Made by a program: the position numbers and the translations under genes
Shown here: one piece after another, positions 7,562-13,541 of the stretch
Layout of the letters: every line of letters starts with the position of its first letter
Numbering within the stretch: position 1 is the first letter of the stretch
Assembly (NCBI GenBank): GCA_028715025.1
Contig: JAQTLG010000010.1
Span: 1-13,541, forward strand
Source: Dehalococcoidia bacterium
GTDB taxonomy: Bacteria; Chloroflexota; Dehalococcoidia; GIF9; UBA5629
Direction: 5' to 3'
Length of the DNA: 13,541 nt
Notes under the pieces: generated by a model
Database searches by the model: none
The model's input: only the letters and a program-made list of their open reading frames with translations
Told to the model about the DNA's origin: nothing

Positions 7562-9043
7562 TCATGCTGCACAACAGGCGCCCCTGTCAATCTCATTCCT
7601 GACATATTGCAGGGCGTCCTCTCTGGTGCTGATCTCGCCGGCTGCCTGGGCTTCCCTGACCAGCTTGAGCATCCTGCCGATGTCTTTTCCAGGGCGCATA
7701 TTGAACTCATTTATTAAATCATTACCTGTCAGCAGGCGAACCGGCAATATCTCACTTTCCTGTTTGTTATGAACATCTATTATATACCTGACCTGCTCAG
7801 TATGCATATACCACTCGCGGATATCGACACGCGGGCCCGCCACCGCCAAGTAATCCGCCAGCGCCAGGTAAATAATATCCACACCAGTGCCCTCGGTATC
7901 CCTGAAAAAACGGTATATGGCCCTGTGAGTGGGTAAACCTTCGTGGGACATCTGTGCCGGATGAAGGTGGTGGTAAATCAGATTCTCCACATAGCGTATC
8001 TCGCTGGTGCTGAACCTCAGCCTTCCCAGCATGGCAGCGGCGGTAATTGCGCCGTCCTTGGTGTGTCCCAGAAATCTTATGCGGCCATTTTCCTCGACGG
8101 TCCGGTCCTCGGGCTTGGCAATGTCGTGCAACAGCAAGCCCAGCTTCAACAACGTCCTGCGGCTGCTGCCGCCGGCAATTTCCTCGTTGAAGTGCTTCTC
8201 CATCTCCGGCTGCCAGGGGACCTCATCCAACAGGCCGCTTTTGCCGTAAACCCAGTCGCTCTCCCTCAATATATACTCGAGGGCGGCTATGGATTCGACG
8301 GAGTGATCGAAAACGTCCCAGTAATGCTCCTTCGGCTGCTTCACTCCCTTCATAGCCTCGACCTCCGGCATTATCCTGCACAACAGTCCCAAATCATCAA
8401 GGTAACGCACCGAGTTGCCAGCATACGGCAGAGCGAGTATCCTGAGCAGCTCCTCCCTGATTTTTTCACTGGGCACCGTCTGCACCAGACTGCTATTTAA
8501 ACGTATGGTCTCCTCGGTAATGGGCTCTATCTCGAGGTTGAGCTCTCTGGAAAGCCTGACCGCTCGCATCAGCCGCGAGGGATCTCTGTCGAATATTCTA
8601 TCGCTGACCTGCCTCAACAGGCCCTTTTTCAGGTCATCTTCTCCGCCTGCAGGGTCAAGCAGTGATATCTCGCCCTCCACGAAAGCAGCCAGGTCAAGCC
8701 CCATAGCGTTCACGGTGAAATCGCGCCTCAGCAGGTCATGCTCGATATCACCTTCGTACGACGTGATATCTATATGCCACGGCTCGTTTTCCCCGGCCAC
8801 CACCACCCGCCCCACGCCGTTTTCCTCGTCCAGCATAACGTAACGACCGTCTACAAGCTCAGCAGCTTCCTGAGCGATTGCCAGAGAATCGCCGCTGACC
8901 GCGATGTCGAGGTCGATCGTATCTCTGCCCACCAGCCAGTCACGCACAAAGCCACCCACTAAGAAAGCCTTACATTCAGGAGCTGTGCATACCGGGGTGA
9001 GCCTGGAGAGGACACCCATCAGGTCCTGGTTGATTTCGAACAC
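7562..9043 (-). CDS. cca: CCA tRNA nucleotidyltransferase / poly(A) polymerase family with HD domain
   Basis: Class II nucleotidyltransferase that adds or repairs the 3' CCA of tRNAs. Numbered from the furthest TTG (9049), it has the N-terminal LVGGFVRD (30-37), the metal-binding DLD (46-48), LRRDFTVNAM (107-116) and RDPSRLMRAVR (155-165). A central HD phosphohydrolase-type domain follows, with His249 in VFDHS, LLHDIAKP (His308, Asp309) and GHTKDGA. HD-bearing members can also have phosphatase or phosphodiesterase activity; whether this one does is inference. At 493-495 residues it is long because of the HD part and a C-terminal tail. The start is uncertain. A strong promoter puts the transcript start near 9045, which favours the GTG at 9043 as a leaderless start. 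TTG 9049 would lie upstream of the RNA, and ATG 9019 has a weak AGGA. Family assignment is very secure. Confidence 0.93.
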   Translation of the reverse strand: MFEINQDLMGVLSRLTPVCTAPECKAFLVGGFVRDWLVGRDTIDLDIAVSGDSLAIAQEAAELVDGRYVMLDEENGVGRVVVAGENEPWHIDITSYEGDIEHDLLRRDFTVNAMGLDLAAFVEGEISLLDPAGGEDDLKKGLLRQVSDRIFDRDPSRLMRAVRLSRELNLEIEPITEETIRLNSSLVQTVPSEKIREELLRILALPYAGNSVRYLDDLGLLCRIMPEVEAMKGVKQPKEHYWDVFDHSVESIAALEYILRESDWVYGKSGLLDEVPWQPEMEKHFNEEIAGGSSRRTLLKLGLLLHDIAKPEDRTVEENGRIRFLGHTKDGAITAAAMLGRLRFSTSEIRYVENLIYHHLHPAQMSHEGLPTHRAIYRFFRDTEGTGVDIIYLALADYLAVAGPRVDIREWYMHTEQVRYIIDVHNKQESEILPVRLLTGNDLINEFNMRPGKDIGRMLKLVREAQAAGEISTREDALQYVRNEIDRGACCAA

Positions 9044-9051
9044 AAGCAAAG

Positions 9052-9080
9052 ATTATAGCCCCGCCTTATAGCCTTGTAAA
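9052..9080 (-). promoter_or_regulatory. Sigma-70-type promoter of cca
   Basis: On the minus strand, TTTACA (9075-9080) and a perfect TATAAT (9052-9057) are separated by 17 bp, close to the housekeeping consensus. The expected transcript start is near 9043-9045, on top of the first codons of cca, which predicts a leaderless mRNA. Confidence 0.7.
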
Positions 9081-9155
9081 GTCAACCCTATACGCTCAAG
9101 AGCCGGTTGCCATGGAGATATCGCGGCATCTGCCAGGTCTTTTAATCGATACAGC

Positions 9156-9179
9156 GTATATCTATACAGCCGTCGGCTG
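9156..9179. promoter_or_regulatory. Adjacent short palindromes upstream of proB (possible operator)
   Basis: Two abutting dyads lie in the cca-proB divergent gap: GTATATCTATAC (9156-9167) and CAGCCGTCGGCTG (9167-9179). ATACAGC also occurs twice, at 9149-9155 and 9164-9170. They lie roughly 40-60 bp upstream of the predicted proB start, a position that suits a regulator-binding site. No known operator is recognised, and chance is possible for dyads this short. Confidence 0.3.
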
Positions 9180-9202
9180 AAGCTCGGCCACATTTATCGC
9201 TG

Positions 9203-9211
9203 TGATATAAT
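9203..9211 (+). promoter_or_regulatory. Extended -10 promoter of proBA
   Basis: TGATATAAT is a perfect extended -10 element. It ends 9 bases before the proB ATG, so transcription should start about 2-4 bases before it. No good -35 hexamer is seen, which extended -10 promoters tolerate. No ribosome-binding site is present in the few leader bases, consistent with near-leaderless translation. Confidence 0.65.
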
Positions 9212-9220
9212 TTAGTCATC

Positions 9221-10333
9221 ATGCAATACAAACGCATCGTAATCAAGCTCGGGACCAACCTGATTACCGGGGGAGGCGACAGGCTGGATCTGAGAGTCAT
9301 GGCCGATCTGGCCGGACAGGTTGCGGAGCTGCACCGCAAAGGGCACGAGATAATCATAGTGTCATCCGGCGCTGTCGCTGCAGGCGGCGAGCTGCTCGGC
9401 ATAAAAAACAAACGCAGGGACATACCTTTCAAGCAGGTCATGGCCTCAGTAGGCCAGAACCGCCTGATGAACATCTACTACGGGCTTTTCCTGGAGCACG
9501 GTATAAACGTGGCACAGGCACTTCTAACGCGGGCAGATCTGACCGACCGGGCACATTACCTGAATGCACGCAACACACTTCTGGCACTGATCGACCTGAA
9601 GGTCGTCTGTGTGGTCAACGAGAACGATGTAGTATGCACCGATGAACTGGGTGAGCAGAGGTTCGGCGATAACGACAACCTCTCGGCCATGGTCGCCAAC
9701 CTGGTGGATGCCGACCTTCTGGTGCTTCTCTCCGATGTGGAAGGTCTTTACACTTCAGACCCGCAGCAGGACCGCAAGGCAAAGCTCATACCGATAGTTG
9801 ATAAGATAGATAACAAAATAGAGGAGATAGCAGGCGGTGCAGGCAGCACGCGCGGTACGGGCGGAATGGTGACCAAGATTGAGGCGGCACGCCTGGCTAC
9901 TTCCTCCGGCGTGCCGGTGGTTATCGCCAAAGGCTCGCTTCCCGGGGTGATTACCGAGGCGGCATCAGGCAAGAGCGTCGGAACTTTTTTCACGGCCCGC
10001 GACAGCAAGATCGAGAGCCGCCAGCGCTGGCTGCTTTCAGGACTATCCTGCGTGGGCCGGTTAATGATAGACAATGGCGCCACAGCTGCCCTGCGCAGGC
10101 AAAAGAAAAGCCTGCTTCCGGCCGGCATAGTTGAGGTGGAGGGCAGCTTCGATCGCGGAGATGTGGTCGACATATATGAGAAAGACGGCAAAAGGATCGG
10201 CAGCGGAATAACCAATTACAGCTCCGCCGACCTGCTCCGAATCAAGGGGGAGCAGTCGGGCTTAATCGCCGATATGCTCGGATACGAGTATGGTGACGAG
10301 GCCATACACCGTGACAACCTGGCGCTGGTCTGA
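9221..10333 (+). CDS. proB: Glutamate 5-kinase
   Basis: First enzyme of proline synthesis: it phosphorylates L-glutamate to glutamyl 5-phosphate with ATP. The 370-aa length fits the two-domain form. The amino-acid-kinase domain shows IKLGTNLI (Lys9 in the ATP-binding start), VSSGAVAAGGELLG, NENDVV, FGDNDNLSAMVA, LLSDVEGLYTSDP and GTGGMVTKIEAA. A C-terminal PUA domain occupies about residues 275-360, with RGDVVDIY and GITNYSSADL. The ATG at 9221 has no ribosome-binding site but sits just downstream of an extended -10 promoter. proA follows after 19 bp on the same strand, so they form a proBA operon; proC is not in the window. In characterised ProB proteins proline feedback acts through the kinase domain; whether it does here cannot be judged. 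Assignment is very secure. Confidence 0.97.
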   Translation: MQYKRIVIKLGTNLITGGGDRLDLRVMADLAGQVAELHRKGHEIIIVSSGAVAAGGELLGIKNKRRDIPFKQVMASVGQNRLMNIYYGLFLEHGINVAQALLTRADLTDRAHYLNARNTLLALIDLKVVCVVNENDVVCTDELGEQRFGDNDNLSAMVANLVDADLLVLLSDVEGLYTSDPQQDRKAKLIPIVDKIDNKIEEIAGGAGSTRGTGGMVTKIEAARLATSSGVPVVIAKGSLPGVITEAASGKSVGTFFTARDSKIESRQRWLLSGLSCVGRLMIDNGATAALRRQKKSLLPAGIVEVEGSFDRGDVVDIYEKDGKRIGSGITNYSSADLLRIKGEQSGLIADMLGYEYGDEAIHRDNLALV

Positions 10334-10352
10334 ATATTAATGGAGGCTATTG

Positions 10353-11627
10353 ATGCAAGTAGATATAAATGAATTAAAAGAGAAAGCTGTGCAGGCCAAG
10401 CTGGCCTCTAAACGGCTATCCTTTGTTCCCACCAGCGTAAAGAATGAGGCGCTCCTGGCAATTGCGAAGGCTTTACTGGACAAGGAGGATATCATCCTCC
10501 GCAACAATGAGAAGGACTATAAAGAGGCCGAAGCCTCTGGCATGAGCGCGGCCCTGCTGGACCGCCTGATGCTCGACTCCAAACGGATAAAGGGCATATC
10601 GGAGGACGTAAAGATGGTTGCGGCGCTTCCAGATCCCGTGGGCGAGATCATCGAGGAACGTACACTGCCCAATGGCCTGGCTCTGAGCAAGAGACGCGTT
10701 CCGCTGGGTGTAATAGGTGCCATCTACGAGAGCAGGCCTAACGTGACGGTGGATATCTCGGTGCTATGCCTTAAGTCCGGCAACGCCGTGATATTGCGGG
10801 GTGGCAAAGAATCGGCTCGTTCCAATCTCGCGCTGGCCGGCACGGTGCAGGAGGCCGCGTACAGAACAGGCATTCCCGCCGGAGCAGTACAATTCATCGA
10901 ATCGGCCGACCGAAGCTTTGTTGATCGCCTGTTGAAGATGAAGGAACATATAGACCTTGTTATTCCCAGGGGAGGAGCCGCGTTGATAAAGTTCGTAAGA
11001 GACAACGCCGCCATGGCGGTGGTGGCCGGCGGCATCGGCGTCTGCCACCTGTATGTGGACAGGACAGCCGATATCGCCAAGGCTGCTGCCATTACTTTCA
11101 ATGCCAAGGTGCAGCGTCCCACGGTGTGCAATGCACTCGACTGCGTACTGGTACACAAAGACATCGCAGCTGAATTTCTTCCTGTAATGGCTAAAGAGTT
11201 GGCCAAAGCGGAGGTGGAATTACACTGTGACCACCGCTCTCTGGGTATACTCAAATCGATCGAGGGGCTGAGTATCAGGCCGGCTGTAGATGATGACTGG
11301 GGCAGAGAGTACCTCTCCCTGGTGATGGCCGTCAAGGTCGTGGATTCTCTGGATGAAGCGCTGCAACATATCGACCAGTTTGGATCAGGCCACTCCGAGG
11401 CGATCGCCAGCGAAGAAGAAAATTCGATCCAGCGCTTCTTAAACGAGGTGGATGCCGCCTGTGTCTATGCCAATGCCAGCACACGTTTCACCGACGGTGC
11501 GCAGTTCGGCATGGGCGCCGAGATCGGTATCAGCACCCAGAAGTTCCATGCCCGCGGACCCATGGCCCTGAGAGAGATCACCAGCTACAAGTGGTGTATC
11601 AGAGGCAGTGGACAGGTCCGGTCTTAG
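10353..11627 (+). CDS. proA: Glutamate-5-semialdehyde dehydrogenase (gamma-glutamyl phosphate reductase)
   Basis: Second enzyme of proline synthesis: it reduces glutamyl 5-phosphate to glutamate semialdehyde with NADPH. The product has 424 residues, the usual length. Family motifs include PLGVIGAIYESRPNVT, LKSGNAVILRGGKES, the catalytic-cysteine segment RPTVCNALD (Cys259), and near the end FTDGAQFGMGAEIGIS and HARGPMALREITSYKW. The ATG at 10353 is preferred to the in-frame TTG at 10350 because GGAGG (10342-10346) then lies 6 bases upstream. It is the second gene of proBA. Its TAG stop (11625-11627) overlaps the TAA stop of the opposing rph gene by a few bases, with no terminator hairpin between. 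Assignment is very secure. Confidence 0.97.
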   Translation: MQVDINELKEKAVQAKLASKRLSFVPTSVKNEALLAIAKALLDKEDIILRNNEKDYKEAEASGMSAALLDRLMLDSKRIKGISEDVKMVAALPDPVGEIIEERTLPNGLALSKRRVPLGVIGAIYESRPNVTVDISVLCLKSGNAVILRGGKESARSNLALAGTVQEAAYRTGIPAGAVQFIESADRSFVDRLLKMKEHIDLVIPRGGAALIKFVRDNAAMAVVAGGIGVCHLYVDRTADIAKAAAITFNAKVQRPTVCNALDCVLVHKDIAAEFLPVMAKELAKAEVELHCDHRSLGILKSIEGLSIRPAVDDDWGREYLSLVMAVKVVDSLDEALQHIDQFGSGHSEAIASEEENSIQRFLNEVDAACVYANASTRFTDGAQFGMGAEIGISTQKFHARGPMALREITSYKWCIRGSGQVRS

Positions 11628-12343
11628 CGCAGACTATCTAAAGCCTTTTTCTGCTCTGTGAAGAGCTGTTTTATCCCCTTATCCGCGAGCGCAATCAAAG
11701 TATCAATAGTCTCCTTGGAGAATGGCTTGCCCTCCGCCGTTCCCTGCAGTTCAACAAATTCGCTTTTATCAGTCATAACTACGTTGAAATCCACTCCCGC
11801 CCGGAAGTCCTCATCGTAACAGAGGTCGAGCAGCTTAACCCTGTCGACCACGCCCACGCTGGTGGCGGCAACGGCGCACTTGACAGGCATGACTTTATAG
11901 ATACCCTGTTTTCTCAATTTTGCTATAGCCACATAGAGGGCAACGTAAGCGCCGGTGATGCTGGCCGTGCGTGTACCGCCGTCCGCCTGCAGTACATCGC
12001 AGTCAACGGCAAATGTCCTTTCACCCAGCGAGTCCATATCCACAGAAGCACGCAGGCTGCGTCCGATCAATCGCTGTATCTCCTGCGAGCGTCCCTGCTG
12101 CCTGTCGGGGCTGCGTTGCGTGCGCGTATGTGTGGCGCGGGGCAGCATGGCATACTCGGCGGTCACCCAACCGCTGCCCTGCCCCTTAAGGAAAGGCGGC
12201 ACCCTCTCCTCCACACTCACGGCGCATATCACACGTGTGTTTCCTATCTCGATTAGGGCCGATCCCTCTGGATAATCCTGGTAGCCCAAAGTAATCTTCA
12301 CCGGCCTCATCTCATCATTTGCCCGTCCGTCTGCTCTTGCCAT
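11624..12343 (-). CDS. rph: Ribonuclease PH
   Basis: Phosphorolytic 3'-to-5' exoribonuclease that trims tRNA precursors and other RNAs using phosphate. The 239 residues match the family. It opens MARADGRANDEMRPV, followed by ALIEIGNTRVICAVSVEE, the phosphate-site segment RSQEIQRLIGRSLRA, and AVDCDVLQADGGTRTASITG. The ATG at 12343 is chosen because AAGGAAG lies 4-5 bases upstream and the protein then begins like other RNase PH proteins. The longer in-frame extension to 12391 would overlap the promoter. No fused NTP-pyrophosphatase (RdgB) domain is present. It converges on proA and diverges from the permease gene. With cca nearby, two tRNA 3'-end enzymes lie in the window, though not in one operon. 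Assignment is very secure. Confidence 0.97.
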   Translation of the reverse strand: MARADGRANDEMRPVKITLGYQDYPEGSALIEIGNTRVICAVSVEERVPPFLKGQGSGWVTAEYAMLPRATHTRTQRSPDRQQGRSQEIQRLIGRSLRASVDMDSLGERTFAVDCDVLQADGGTRTASITGAYVALYVAIAKLRKQGIYKVMPVKCAVAATSVGVVDRVKLLDLCYDEDFRAGVDFNVVMTDKSEFVELQGTAEGKPFSKETIDTLIALADKGIKQLFTEQKKALDSLR

Positions 12344-12374
12344 AATACTTCCTTTTCGTACAAATTCCCGCGCA

Positions 12375-12383
12375 AGTATAGCA
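12375..12383 (-). promoter_or_regulatory. Extended -10 promoter of rph
   Basis: On the minus strand TGCTATACT matches an extended -10 element with one mismatch in the hexamer. Predicted transcription starts near 12368, giving a leader of about 25 bases that contains the AAGGAAG ribosome-binding site. The -35 region is weak. Confidence 0.5.
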
Positions 12384-12405
12384 CCTCGCAATGACGTGAT
12401 GAAAG

Positions 12406-12414
12406 TGCTATCCT
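12406..12414 (+). promoter_or_regulatory. Candidate extended -10 promoter of the permease gene
   Basis: TGCTATCCT is an extended -10-like element with four of six hexamer matches. It puts the transcript start near 12421, only about 4 bases before the ATG at 12425, which has no ribosome-binding site. Together with the rph element it forms an inverted repeat (ATAGCAC 12378-12384, GTGCTAT 12405-12411). Confidence 0.4.
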
Positions 12415-12424
12415 TTCACTCACT

Positions 12425-13291
12425 ATGCCGGCCGATGTCAATATCTGGATACTGGGCGGCACTGGCTTCGCCGCCGGCCTCCTGGGCTCGATGCTGGGCG
12501 TGGGCGGCGGCGTTATCATCTTTCCCGTGCTCACTCTGGCGCTGGGCCTACCCATCCAGTATGCCATCGGCAGCAGCCTGATCTCCATCGTAATCAATGC
12601 CTGCACAGCTACCAGCGTCTACATACGCTGTCATATGACCAATCTTCAACTCGGTTTGCTCCTCTCGTGCGCGCTCGTGCCGGGCGCAGTTGCCGGGGCC
12701 TTCCTGGCAGCGAGTTTATCTTCTCCCATTCTCACTATCATCTTCGGATTGCTGATGGTCTATGTCGCCTACCTCATGATGCCCAAGAGACAACGCAGAT
12801 TTACACCTGTGCAGGTTGAGGAAGCCGGAGCCATGCCTGAAAAAGAACACGCCTCACACGCATGGCTGGATGCATGTTACTATGATCCGGCTATAAACCA
12901 GGAGACAGCCTACCAGGTTCATCGCCCCGCTGTAGGTCTGGCAGCAGGATTCTTCGCGGGTATGATTTCGAGCCTGTTGGGCATCGGCGGGGGCATAATA
13001 AACGTTCCGGTCATGAACCGGCTCATGAAGGTGCCGCTCAAGGCCACCATCGCCACCAGCGCTCTGCTGCTCTCTTTCACAACTATGACCGGCTCAGTAA
13101 TCTATATATTTAACGGGTATGTTGTTCCCTACATCGTAGCGCCGCTCATCATCTGCGTATTCCTGGGCGCCAGGCTGGGGGCCGCCCTTGCGCACCGCTC
13201 CCACAGCGCGCTACTCATGTGGATATTTGCATTTTTCCTGGCCGTAACTGCGGTCCTCATGATTCTCAAGGCGCTCAATATACTGGGGTAA
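12425..13291 (+). CDS. TauE/SafE (TSUP) family membrane permease
   Basis: The product is a 288-aa polytopic membrane protein with two related halves. The first holds GLLGSMLGVGGGVIIFPVL, and the second holds MISSLLGIGGGIINVPV. This duplicated G-x-GGG-x-(I/V)-x-(V/F)-P pattern is the hallmark of TSUP permeases, proposed to export sulfite, sulfoacetate or other organosulfur anions. About eight hydrophobic segments are visible. A hydrophilic loop of roughly 50 residues (about 120-170) separates the halves and is rich in His, Glu and Lys. The first ATG has no ribosome-binding site, consistent with a near-leaderless start from the promoter 11 bases upstream. A DUF1634 gene follows 7 bp after the stop, a pairing I recall from other bacteria and archaea. 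No sulfur-metabolism gene in the window identifies the substrate. Confidence 0.9.
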   Translation: MPADVNIWILGGTGFAAGLLGSMLGVGGGVIIFPVLTLALGLPIQYAIGSSLISIVINACTATSVYIRCHMTNLQLGLLLSCALVPGAVAGAFLAASLSSPILTIIFGLLMVYVAYLMMPKRQRRFTPVQVEEAGAMPEKEHASHAWLDACYYDPAINQETAYQVHRPAVGLAAGFFAGMISSLLGIGGGIINVPVMNRLMKVPLKATIATSALLLSFTTMTGSVIYIFNGYVVPYIVAPLIICVFLGARLGAALAHRSHSALLMWIFAFFLAVTAVLMILKALNILG

Positions 13292-13298
13292 ATTGAAG

Positions 13299-13541
13299 AT
13301 GGAATGCCAGTACGACAGCCGTCATGAAAAGTTGCACCACCTCAACCGGCGCATCAGCCTGGTGCTGCGCTGGGGTATTGCGGCCAGCCTTGTATTAATA
13401 GTATGCGGACTCATCATTTTTCTGGTGAGCGGCGGTCCGCACACGTCTCCACTTCTGCCGCTGCCTTCGCTGATAGAGGGATTCGCCGCGCTCAATCCGG
13501 CGGCCTTCATAACTGCGGGCGTGACCCTCATCCTGCTCCTA
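13299..13541 (+). CDS. DUF1634 family membrane protein (3' partial)
   Basis: The ORF runs off the right edge; 81 codons are visible. It begins MECQYDSRHEKLHHLNRRIS, then LVLRWGIAASLVLIVCGLII, a first membrane helix preceded by an Arg-containing amphipathic stretch. A Pro/Gly-rich linker follows, and then a second hydrophobic segment, cut at the window end. The (V)LRWG start of helix one and the spacing fit DUF1634, small membrane proteins often encoded next to TSUP permeases. It lies 7 bp after the permease stop, so co-transcription and possibly a shared complex are likely. Only weak ribosome-binding sequence (GAAG) precedes the ATG. A later start cannot be excluded. The function of the family is unknown. 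Confidence 0.7.
   Translation, partial: MECQYDSRHEKLHHLNRRISLVLRWGIAASLVLIVCGLIIFLVSGGPHTSPLLPLPSLIEGFAALNPAAFITAGVTLILLL

Noticed and set aside
7943..8500. A 185-codon plus-strand frame opposite cca.
   Set aside because: It lies wholly inside a clearly functional cca gene, has no ribosome-binding site or known motif, and its Gln/Leu-rich composition is a shadow artefact.
10724..11335. A 203-codon minus-strand frame opposite proA.
   Set aside because: It is antisense to conserved proA motifs, and its Ser/Ala/Thr-rich sequence resembles no family.
12344..12391. N-terminal extension of rph to an upstream start.
   Set aside because: The ATG at 12343 has a good AAGGAAG site and gives a standard RNase PH N-terminus, and the extension covers the likely promoter.

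Overview
This 13.5 kb window is a compact stretch of bacterial chromosome carrying mostly housekeeping genes, with thirteen protein genes on both strands. Twelve are readily recognised. The thirteenth is a 43-codon membrane ORF between 5109 and 5240. I see no rRNA, tRNA, CRISPR array, insertion sequence, phage gene or plasmid function. No gene-free stretch exceeds about 170 bases. Base composition looks even and moderately GC-rich, with no obvious transferred island. The gene set suggests a Dehalococcoidia-like member of Chloroflexota: a peptidase-MA-like metallopeptidase, separate SecD and SecF, an HD-domain CCA enzyme, a TauE/SafE permease followed by a DUF1634 protein, and TTG starts or promoters lying almost on the start codon. 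This taxonomic placement is inference from gene content and style, and I could not test it by alignment.

Layout. Positions 1-3486 (+) hold a secreted zinc metallopeptidase (5' end cut by the window), radC and an oligopeptide-type ABC substrate-binding lipoprotein, packed tightly enough to be one transcript. Positions 3539-5045 (+) hold a Cys-rich DUF3795 protein and a histone-deacetylase-fold amidohydrolase, 16 bp apart, with a perfect -10 hexamer upstream. A strong hairpin at 5059-5088 separates this rightward block from a leftward one. The leftward block (7501 down to 5109) is secD, secF (ATGA overlap) and the 43-aa membrane ORF. Further right on the minus strand is the CCA-adding enzyme gene, divergent from proB-proA (+). 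proA converges on rph (-) with a 4-bp stop-codon overlap. rph diverges from a TauE/SafE-type permease gene, which is followed by a DUF1634 gene cut by the right edge.

Functionally, the window combines protein export (SecDF), tRNA 3'-end maturation (the CCA enzyme adds CCA, and RNase PH trims 3' ends), the first two steps of proline synthesis from glutamate (ProB, ProA), peptide or solute uptake, extracellular proteolysis and anion export. No clear new multi-gene system is present. The points most worth a second look are the small ORF behind secF, an Asp-to-Asn change in the SecF transmembrane motif usually read INDT, the DUF3795-deacetylase pair, and the divergent promoters that appear to make leaderless or nearly leaderless mRNAs.
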